DNA of 5,031 nucleotides from JAFAXD01 sp035472475 (lineage in GTDB: Bacteria; Pseudomonadota; Alphaproteobacteria; Rhizobiales; Xanthobacteraceae), in NCBI GenBank assembly GCA_035472475.1, contig DATIPA010000076.1, positions 1-5,031 on the forward strand, read 5' to 3'. Shown here one piece after another: positions 1 to 5,031 of the stretch. Every line of letters begins with the position of its first letter. The first letter of the stretch is position 1. A program made the translations under genes and the position numbers. The notes under the pieces were generated by a model, which was not told where the DNA came from, did no database searches, and saw only the letters and a program-made list of their open reading frames with translations.

Positions 1-102
1 CAGGGCTTCTGACCGCGGACGAGGAGCCTGCGGGGGTACGGCGGTCCGGCGAAGTGACCTGTTTTCCCCTAAAACCCCGCATTTTCCCTGACCATGGCGC
101 GA
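1..102. other. Upstream flank with no supportable gene
   Basis: I see no convincing gene here. One plus frame reaches a stop at 10-12 (a possible Gln-Gly-Phe tail of an upstream gene), and another is open from the window edge to 242 but runs through the operator and into the regulator gene. A minus-strand frame starting at 82 is open to the left edge for 27 codons, with an AGGGA motif only 2 nt from its ATG; its predicted residues resemble no family I know. No terminator-like stem followed by a T-run is visible. The stretch is probably intergenic, or the very end or start of a neighbouring gene. Confidence 0.4.
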
Positions 103-130
103 TTGCGTCCCGGAACAGCCATATTTTGAT
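103..130 (+). promoter_or_regulatory. Weak candidate sigma70-type promoter
   Basis: TTGCGT at 103-108 and TTTGAT at 125-130 are separated by 16 bp and match the -35 and -10 consensus at 3/6 and 4/6 positions. Other -10 readings in the same AT-rich patch (CATATT at 120-125, TATTTT at 122-127) lack a good -35. The patch stands out from GC-rich surroundings and abuts the palindrome at 130-151, so transcription would start inside or next to the operator, as expected for a promoter blocked by a TetR repressor. The exact hexamers are uncertain. Confidence 0.27.
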
Positions 131-151
131 GAGAATGAACGTTCATTCTCA
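130..151. promoter_or_regulatory. Perfect 22-bp palindrome, probable TetR operator
   Basis: The sequence is perfectly self-complementary over 22 bp around the centre ACGT (core GAATGAACGTTCATTC). Symmetry breaks at 129/152. Length, perfect dyad symmetry and an AT-rich position 47 nt before the start codon of a TetR-family gene are what is expected of an operator bound by a TetR dimer or pair of dimers. It overlaps the end of the candidate promoter. The likely ligand protein is the regulator encoded at 199-828, giving negative autoregulation and control of the whole pump operon. Binding is inferred, not shown. Confidence 0.8.
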
Positions 152-179
152 AGTCTTAGGCGGGGGGTCGCCAAAGACT
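152..179 (+). repeat. Imperfect inverted repeat / leader hairpin
   Basis: AGTCTT (152-157) pairs with AAGACT (174-179). After one A/A mismatch, GGCG (159-162) pairs with CGCC (169-172), leaving a 6-nt loop GGGGGT. This makes a 10-bp stem that begins at the base after the operator palindrome and ends 8 nt before the Shine-Dalgarno-like run. If the transcript starts upstream of it, this forms a hairpin in the 5' leader. It has no T-run after it, so it does not look like an intrinsic terminator. It could also be a second protein-binding site or chance. Confidence 0.45.
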
Positions 180-187
180 CGGAACGT

Positions 188-193
188 GGGGGA
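188..193 (+). promoter_or_regulatory. Ribosome binding site deciding a TTG start
   Basis: GGGGGA lies 5 nt before the TTG at 199, good Shine-Dalgarno spacing. In this frame there is a TAG stop at 157-159 and no ATG or GTG between it and 199. The first internal ATG (310) falls inside the helix-turn-helix, so it cannot be the start. The TTG is therefore the best-supported initiation codon. Confidence 0.7.
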
Positions 194-198
194 CTGGG

Positions 199-828
199 TT
201 GAGCGCTGCTGCCATACAACCGGCCGAAGGCCGCGACGGTGATCGTCGCGCACTGATCTTGGCCGCCGCCGAGCGGGCGTTCCTCAAGGACGGTTTTCAC
301 GCCGCGTCCATGCAAACCGTGGCGGCCGAAGCCGGGATGAGCCCGGGCAATCTCTATCGCTATTTTCCCTCCAAGGAAGCCATCGTCGCCGGCCTGTGCG
401 CGCGCGATCAGGCGATGCTCGCCGAAAACGTGCGCACCCTGCTTTCATTTGGCGACCCGCTGGGCGGGATCGAGATGATGCTACGCAAGCAGCTCGTCGA
501 GGAGCCGCGCGAGCGCTTTCAGATGATCGTCGAGATCTGGGCGGAGGCGACCCGCAAGCCGGAGATCGCCGAGCTCTGCCTCGGGATCGACAGCCATGTG
601 CGCAACGGCCTCGCGCAGGTGGTCGAGGGTGCAAAGCGCCTGGGAACCGCGCCCGCCGACGTCGATGTCGATTTCGTGGTGCGCACCATGGTGACGATCG
701 TGATCGGTTTGTTCAAACGCCGGGCGCACGAGCAGAATTTTGATGGGGAAGCCGAACTCGCGCTAGCGCTCGCCGTGATCAAAGCGGCGATACGCGGTGA
801 GATCCGGCCGATGGTGGGGGTGAAGTGA
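199..828 (+). CDS. TetR/AcrR-family transcriptional repressor of the efflux operon
   Basis: This 209-residue protein has the usual TetR length and layout. The N-terminal DNA-binding domain covers about residues 15-62: helix 1 (ALILAAAERAFLKDGF), the helix-turn-helix around 37-56 (MQTVAAEAGMSPGNLYRYF) and the family-typical FPSKEAIV segment at 56-63. Residues about 70-205 form the variable, mostly helical ligand-binding and dimerisation half, which does not reveal the ligand. The start is TTG with a GGGGGA ribosome binding site. The gene leads the operon, with its stop 1 nt before the adaptor start, so it should be co-expressed with the pump it controls. The perfect palindrome at 130-151 is its likely operator. 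In the family such proteins are usually repressors released by small hydrophobic or cationic molecules; that role here is inferred from context. No frameshift or missing segment is seen. Confidence 0.93.
   Translation: MSAAAIQPAEGRDGDRRALILAAAERAFLKDGFHAASMQTVAAEAGMSPGNLYRYFPSKEAIVAGLCARDQAMLAENVRTLLSFGDPLGGIEMMLRKQLVEEPRERFQMIVEIWAEATRKPEIAELCLGIDSHVRNGLAQVVEGAKRLGTAPADVDVDFVVRTMVTIVIGLFKRRAHEQNFDGEAELALALAVIKAAIRGEIRPMVGVK
816..823 (+). promoter_or_regulatory. Adaptor ribosome binding site inside the tetR 3' end
   Basis: GGGGGTGA lies 6 nt before the ATG at 830 and is embedded in the last codons of the regulator gene. With the regulator stop at 826-828, ribosomes finishing the first gene stop on top of the next start, which favours translational coupling. 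Confidence 0.6.
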
Positions 829-829
829 C

Positions 830-2029
830 ATGAAGCGTTATCTGATGTTGGGCGCAGCCGCGGTCGCAATTGCGGTCGGCGCCGGAGTGCTGGCGCTACG
901 CAGCCCGGCGCCCGCGAGCCAGCCCGTGAAATACTCAAAGCCGCTGCCGCCGGCCGTGACCGTGTCGCCGGCGCACGAACGCGAGTTCGTAGATCGCCTG
1001 TTCGTATCGGGATCGCTGGTCGCGCGTGACGAGGCGATGGTCGGAGCCCAGATCGACGGGCTGCGAATCGTGGAGCTCCTGGCCGAGGACGGCGACCGGG
1101 TCGAAAAGGATCAGGTCCTGGCACGGCTTGATCGTAGCCAACTCGACACGTTGCTCGCGCAGAACGACGCCGCGCTAGCGCGCGCGGATGCCGCCATCGC
1201 CCAGGCCCGCAATCAGATCGACCAGACCGAAGCAATGTACGCCCAGGCCGAGGCTGATCTCACGCGCGCCAAGGGACTTGCGATCGGCGTGATCACGCAG
1301 GCGACCCTCGACCAGCGCGTCGCGGCAGCGCGTTCGGCCGGGGCCCAGGTTGCGGGCGCGCGCAGTGCGCTTGCGGTGGCCGAGGCGGAGCGGCACAGCC
1401 GCGACGCGGAACGCCGCGAGTTGATGGTCCGCATCGGGCGCACCGAAGTCAAAGCGCCGGTCGCCGGCATCGTCAGCCGCCGCACCGCACGGCTGGGTGC
1501 ACTCGCCATGGGTTCATCTGATCCGCTGTTCCGGATCATCACCGACGGGGCAATCGATCTCGAAGCCGAGGTGCCGCAGGATTCGTTGGCCAAACTCGCG
1601 GTCGGAATGCCGGCGTCGATCGACCTTCCGGGCGAGGATCACACCAGTGGCAAAGTCCGCCTGATTTCGAGCGAGGTCGACAAGACCACCCGGCTCGGCA
1701 AGGTTCGCGTTGCCCTCGCCCCCGACGCCAATGCGCGCATCGGCGCGTTCGCGAGCGGCAGCGTTGAGATTGGCCGCCGCGTTGCGATCGGCGTGCCCGC
1801 CGCAGCAGTGATTCAGAGCGCCGGCGGCTCCAGCATCGCGGTCGTCACCGGCGGCAAGGTCGAGGTCAGCAAGGTCGAAGTTGGCATCACCAATGGCGAC
1901 ACGATCGAGCTGCGCGACGGGCTCGCGTCCGGCCAGTGGGTCGTGGCGCGTGCCGCCGCCTTCCTGCGCAGCGGCGACGAGGTGCGCCCGGTTGAGGATA
2001 TCGAGCAGCACCGGGAAGCCTCGCAATGA
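830..2029 (+). CDS. RND efflux periplasmic adaptor subunit (membrane fusion protein, HlyD/AcrA-like)
   Basis: This 399-residue protein bridges the inner-membrane permease and an outer-membrane channel. Residues 1-24 are a hydrophobic N-terminal segment (MKRYLMLGAAAVAIAVGAGV...), a membrane anchor or signal peptide. The protein has no cysteine, so it is not a lipoprotein like AcrA. The first lipoyl half is at about 71-101 (QIDGLRIVELLAEDGDRV), followed by a long Ala/Arg/Gln-rich helical hairpin at about 103-204 and the second lipoyl half at about 207-226 (VKAPVAGIVSRR). A beta-barrel (about 240-318) and a membrane-proximal domain (about 319-387) complete the usual order. The hairpin tip carries R146, L150 and T156, resembling the Arg-Leu-Ser TolC-docking motif of AcrA. 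ATG 830 is chosen for its ribosome binding site and the hydrophobic N-terminus. The gene lies 1 nt after the regulator and overlaps the permease by ATGA. Substrate is unknown; the family call is firm. Confidence 0.95.
   Translation: MKRYLMLGAAAVAIAVGAGVLALRSPAPASQPVKYSKPLPPAVTVSPAHEREFVDRLFVSGSLVARDEAMVGAQIDGLRIVELLAEDGDRVEKDQVLARLDRSQLDTLLAQNDAALARADAAIAQARNQIDQTEAMYAQAEADLTRAKGLAIGVITQATLDQRVAAARSAGAQVAGARSALAVAEAERHSRDAERRELMVRIGRTEVKAPVAGIVSRRTARLGALAMGSSDPLFRIITDGAIDLEAEVPQDSLAKLAVGMPASIDLPGEDHTSGKVRLISSEVDKTTRLGKVRVALAPDANARIGAFASGSVEIGRRVAIGVPAAAVIQSAGGSSIAVVTGGKVEVSKVEVGITNGDTIELRDGLASGQWVVARAAAFLRSGDEVRPVEDIEQHREASQ
2013..2029 (+). promoter_or_regulatory. Permease ribosome binding site and ATGA stop-start overlap
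   Basis: GGGAAG at 2013-2018 lies 7 nt before the permease ATG (2026-2028). That ATG shares bases with the adaptor stop TGA (2027-2029). Such a 4-nt overlap normally means coupled translation, useful for matched production of two subunits of one complex. Confidence 0.65.
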
Positions 2030-5000
2030 GACTGAACATCTCCGCATGGTCGATCCGGTCGCCGATGCCGGCGATCGTGACGTTCCTGGTGTTGCTGATC
2101 CTCGGCATCGTGAGCTTCATGTCGCTGCCGATCACCCGGTTTCCCAACATCGATATTCCGATCGTCCAGGTCTCGATCACTCAGTCGGGCGCCGCGCCCG
2201 GTGAGCTCGAGACCCAGGTCACCCGCAAGGTCGAGGACGCCATCGCCGGCGTGAACGGCATCTGGCACATCCTGTCGAACGTGTCGGACGGTTCGTCGAT
2301 CACAACCGTCCAGTTTTATATCGGCACCAACATCGATCGCGCGCTCAACGACTTGAAGGACCAGATCGCCAAGATCCGTACCGATCTGCCGCGCACCATC
2401 AACGAGCCGATCATTCAGCGCATCGACCTCGAGGGACTGCCGATCCTGACCTATACGGCGTCGGCCCCGGGAATGAGCGTCGCCGACCTGTCGTGGTTCG
2501 TCGACGACGTGGTGGCGCGCGAGCTGCAAAGCATCAAGGGCGTCGGCGGCGTCACACGGCAAGGGGGCGTTGATCGCGAGATCCGCATTGCGCTCGACCC
2601 GAAAAAGCTGCTGGCGCTCGGCGTGACGGCGGCCGACGTGAACAAACAGGTGCGCGCCACCAACGTCGACCTGTCCGGCGGCCGCGGCGAAATCGCCAGC
2701 CAGGAGCAGGCGATCCGAACGCTTGCGGGCAGCCGCTCAGTCGATGCGCTGCGCGCCCTGCCGATTGCGCTGCCGGGCGGACGCAAGGTGCGGCTCGACG
2801 ATCTCGCGACCGTCACCGACGACGCGGTCGAGGCGCGCACGTTCGCGCGGCTCAACGGCCAGCCGGTGGTCGCCTTCGCGATCAGCCGCGCCAAGGGCGC
2901 AAGCGACGCGACCGTGGCCGACCTCGTCGAGGCGCGGCTTGCCAAGTTGCACGCCGCCCATCCCGAGGTGAAGCTCACCAAGGTCGATACCCAGGTCGAC
3001 AACACCGTCGGCAATTTCCGCTCCGCGATGGAGACGCTGATCGAAGGCGCGGTGCTCGCGATCATTGTCGTGTTCCTGTTCCTGCGCGACATCCGCGCCA
3101 CGATCGTGTCGGCGATCGCATTGCCGCTCTCGGCGATCCCGACATTCTGGGCGATGAGCGCGCTCGGCTTCTCGCTCAACCTGGTCACGCTGCTCGCGAT
3201 CACGCTGGTTACCGGCATCCTGGTCGACGACGCGATCGTCGAGGTCGAAAACATCGTGCGCCACATGCGGATGGGCAAATCCGCCTATCGGGCGTCGCTC
3301 GAGGCCGCCGACGAGATCGGCCTCGCCGTGATCGCGATTTCCATGACCATCGTTGCGGTGTTCGCGCCGGTGAGCTTCATGGGGGGCATCGCCGGACAAT
3401 ATTTCCGCCAGTTCGGACTGACCGTCTCGGTCGCGGTGTTGTTCTCGCTCCTGGTGGCACGCCTGATCACGCCGGTGGTGGCGGCCTATTTCATGCACTC
3501 GCACGCGGCGCCGAGCGAAGACGAAGGTCCGCTGCTGCGCGCCTATACCCGGGTGGTGAGCTGGTCTTTGCGCCACCGCTGGATCACGCTGGCGGCCGGC
3601 CTTGCGCTGTTCGTCGGCTCAATCGCGTCCACCAAGCTGCTGCCCTCGGGCTTCATCCCGCCCGAGGACATTGCCCGCACCCTGCTCGCGGTTGAACTGC
3701 CTCCCGGTTCGCGGCTGACCGACACCGACGCGATCACGCGACGCATCTCCGGCAAGATCACCGCACTGCCGGAGGTCCGCTCCGTGCTGGTATTTGGCGG
3801 TCAGATCCTGGGCGGCGCCTCGGAAGTGCGCAAGGCGACGCTGGTGGTGAATCTTGTGCACAAAAGCCAGCGCGACCTGAGCCAGAAAGAGGTGGAAGTC
3901 GAGATCGCCCGGACCATCGGCGACGTTCCCGACGTCCGTTTCTGGTTCCTGCGCGACAACGGCCAGCGCGATCTGCAGCTGATCGTGGCCGGCACCGACA
4001 TGAAGTCGATCAACGAAACCGCCAACCAGATCGCGAGCGAGATGGCGCGGCTGCCGATGATCAAGAATCCGATCTCGACCGCCGAGCTGGACCGGCCGGA
4101 GCTGCAGATTGCGCCGCGCGCGCAGATCGCCGCCGACCTCGGGGTTTCGACCGAAGCTTTGTCGGAAACCATTCGGGTGGCCACGCTCGGCGATATCGAC
4201 GCCAACCTCGCGAAGTTCGACGCCGGCAACCGGCTGATCCCGATCCGAGTCGAGCTGATCCAGGACGCGCGCTCGGATGTCGAGCTCCTGAAGGCGCTGC
4301 GGGTTGCGACCGCCGCCGGCGGGGCGGTTCCGCTTGCCGCGATAGCGCAGTTCGACATGGGCCGCGGCCCGACCGCGATCAACCGCTACGACCGCACCCG
4401 CCGAGTCACCATCGAGGCCGATCTCACCGGCGACGGCGCACTCGGCGAGGCGACCGCTGCGATCTACGCGCTGCCGACCGCGAAGAACCTGCCGCAGGGC
4501 GTCGCGCTGCGCGAGTTCGGCGACGTCGAAGTCATGCAGGAAGTGTTCTCCTCGTTCGGCGCCGCGATGGGGGCCGGACTGATGATGGTGTTCGGCGTCC
4601 TGATCCTGCTGTTCGGCAGCTTCGGCCAGCCGGTCACCATCCTGTTCTCGCTGCCGCTCTCGATCGGCGGCGCGATCATCGCGTTGCTGATCACCGGCCG
4701 CCCGATCAGCATGCCGGTCGTGATCGGCATCCTGATGCTCATGGGCATCGTCACCAAGAACGCCATCATGCTGGTCGACATGGCGATCGAGGAGATGCGC
4801 CACGGACGCCAGCGGATCGACGCGCTGATCGAGGCCGGACGCAAACGCGCGCGCCCGATCGTGATGACGACGATCGCGATGGTGGCCGGCATGTTCCCCT
4901 CGGCGCTTGCCTTCGGCGACGGCGGCGCCTTCCGCTCGCCGATGGCGATCGCGGTGATCGGCGGCCTCGTGGTCTCGACCGCGCTCTCGCTGATCTTCGT

Positions 5001-5031
5001 GCCGGCGGTGTTCACACTGCTGGACGACCTG
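2026..5031 (+). CDS. RND multidrug-type efflux permease (AcrB/HAE1-like), C-terminus beyond window
   Basis: The reading frame is open for 1,002 codons to the window edge with no stop, so the gene is 3'-truncated only by the window. It encodes an inner-membrane proton/substrate antiporter, trimeric in the family. TM1 is at about 12-32, followed by the first periplasmic porter/docking half (33-336). TM2-TM6 lie at about 337-485, TM7 at about 518-537, the second periplasmic half at about 540-842, and TM8-TM12 at about 846-996. The proton relay is complete: D401 and D402 in TM4 (GILVDDAIVEVEN), K911 in TM10 (GIVTKNAIMLVD), R941 and T948 at TM11 (RARPIVMTT), matching AcrB D407, D408, K940, R971 and T978. 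A Gly-rich loop at 590-600 sits where AcrB has its switch loop. The Asp-to-Lys spacing is 23 residues shorter than in AcrB, so the second half is more compact. Since TM12 is finished, only a short cytoplasmic tail should be missing. ATG 2026 is supported by the family-like N-terminus (SAWSIRSP) and the ATGA overlap. Multidrug export is likely, but the substrate is not readable; metal-pump (CusA-type) features were not recognised. Confidence 0.96.
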   Translation, partial: MRLNISAWSIRSPMPAIVTFLVLLILGIVSFMSLPITRFPNIDIPIVQVSITQSGAAPGELETQVTRKVEDAIAGVNGIWHILSNVSDGSSITTVQFYIGTNIDRALNDLKDQIAKIRTDLPRTINEPIIQRIDLEGLPILTYTASAPGMSVADLSWFVDDVVARELQSIKGVGGVTRQGGVDREIRIALDPKKLLALGVTAADVNKQVRATNVDLSGGRGEIASQEQAIRTLAGSRSVDALRALPIALPGGRKVRLDDLATVTDDAVEARTFARLNGQPVVAFAISRAKGASDATVADLVEARLAKLHAAHPEVKLTKVDTQVDNTVGNFRSAMETLIEGAVLAIIVVFLFLRDIRATIVSAIALPLSAIPTFWAMSALGFSLNLVTLLAITLVTGILVDDAIVEVENIVRHMRMGKSAYRASLEAADEIGLAVIAISMTIVAVFAPVSFMGGIAGQYFRQFGLTVSVAVLFSLLVARLITPVVAAYFMHSHAAPSEDEGPLLRAYTRVVSWSLRHRWITLAAGLALFVGSIASTKLLPSGFIPPEDIARTLLAVELPPGSRLTDTDAITRRISGKITALPEVRSVLVFGGQILGGASEVRKATLVVNLVHKSQRDLSQKEVEVEIARTIGDVPDVRFWFLRDNGQRDLQLIVAGTDMKSINETANQIASEMARLPMIKNPISTAELDRPELQIAPRAQIAADLGVSTEALSETIRVATLGDIDANLAKFDAGNRLIPIRVELIQDARSDVELLKALRVATAAGGAVPLAAIAQFDMGRGPTAINRYDRTRRVTIEADLTGDGALGEATAAIYALPTAKNLPQGVALREFGDVEVMQEVFSSFGAAMGAGLMMVFGVLILLFGSFGQPVTILFSLPLSIGGAIIALLITGRPISMPVVIGILMLMGIVTKNAIMLVDMAIEEMRHGRQRIDALIEAGRKRARPIVMTTIAMVAGMFPSALAFGDGGAFRSPMAIAVIGGLVVSTALSLIFVPAVFTLLDDL

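Noticed and set aside
1..82. Minus-strand frame starting at 82 and open to the left edge, as a possible divergent gene
   Set aside because: Only 27 codons are visible, the AGGGA motif is too close to the ATG, and the residues resemble no family I know. It cannot be supported from this window.
162..198. G-runs at 162-167, 188-192 and 196-198 as a possible G-quadruplex
   Set aside because: Only three separate runs are present, one loop is 20 nt long, and two of the runs are explained by the hairpin loop/stem and the ribosome binding site.
54..242. Plus-strand 62-codon frame starting at GTG 54
   Set aside because: It runs through the operator, the hairpin and the start of the regulator gene, has no good ribosome binding site and encodes no recognisable sequence.
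760..769. GCGCTAGCGC palindrome, found again inside a 12-bp palindrome at 1171-1182
   Set aside because: Short GC palindromes inside coding sequence are common at this base composition. Two copies within different genes, with no shared context, do not suggest a regulatory site.
3619..4803. 394-codon open frame on the minus strand, plus several other long antisense frames (e.g. 2737-3576, 2451-3278, 1813-2562)
   Set aside because: They lie entirely opposite the clearly conserved adaptor and permease genes. Their products are biased toward Asp/Arg/His or Ser/Arg/Ala, as expected from the reverse reading of high-GC codons, with no recognisable domain.
1..5031. CRISPR arrays, tRNA/rRNA genes, insertion sequences, attachment sites, toxin-antitoxin or defence genes
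   Set aside because: I looked for direct-repeat arrays, terminal inverted repeats, transposase motifs and RNA gene signatures and saw none. The three genes account for almost all of the window.

Overview
This 5,031-base window is high-GC DNA with strong G/C preference at third codon positions. The protein style looks like an alphaproteobacterium, most likely in the Hyphomicrobiales (Bradyrhizobium/Rhodopseudomonas type). That placement is an inference from composition and remembered family resemblance; no search was run. The window holds the front part of one plus-strand operon encoding a self-regulated RND-type tripartite efflux pump.

Layout: positions 1-102 hold no gene I can support. A weak promoter-like stretch (about 103-130) runs into a perfect 22-bp palindrome (130-151), the probable operator. 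A second, imperfect hairpin (152-179) follows directly, then a G-rich ribosome binding site. Three tightly packed genes follow: a TetR-family regulator with a TTG start (199-828), a periplasmic adaptor (membrane fusion protein, 830-2029) and an RND inner-membrane permease (2026 to the window edge, incomplete at its C-terminus). Spacing is 1 nt between the first two genes, and the second and third overlap by ATGA, so all three are very probably co-transcribed and translationally coupled.

Working model: the TetR-like repressor binds the palindrome over the promoter and represses both itself and the pump. A ligand, possibly a pump substrate, releases it. The permease uses the proton-motive force through a conserved Asp-Asp/Lys/Arg/Thr relay to move substrates to the adaptor, which should dock on a TolC-like outer-membrane channel. 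No channel gene is in the window; it may lie downstream or elsewhere in the genome. The substrate cannot be read from sequence.

The gene set is an ordinary one and I see no sign of an undescribed system. The parts most worth a second look are the compact leader (operator plus adjoining hairpin), the leading position of the repressor gene in its own operon, a variant of the TolC-docking motif at the adaptor hairpin tip, and an extra acidic residue in permease TM4.
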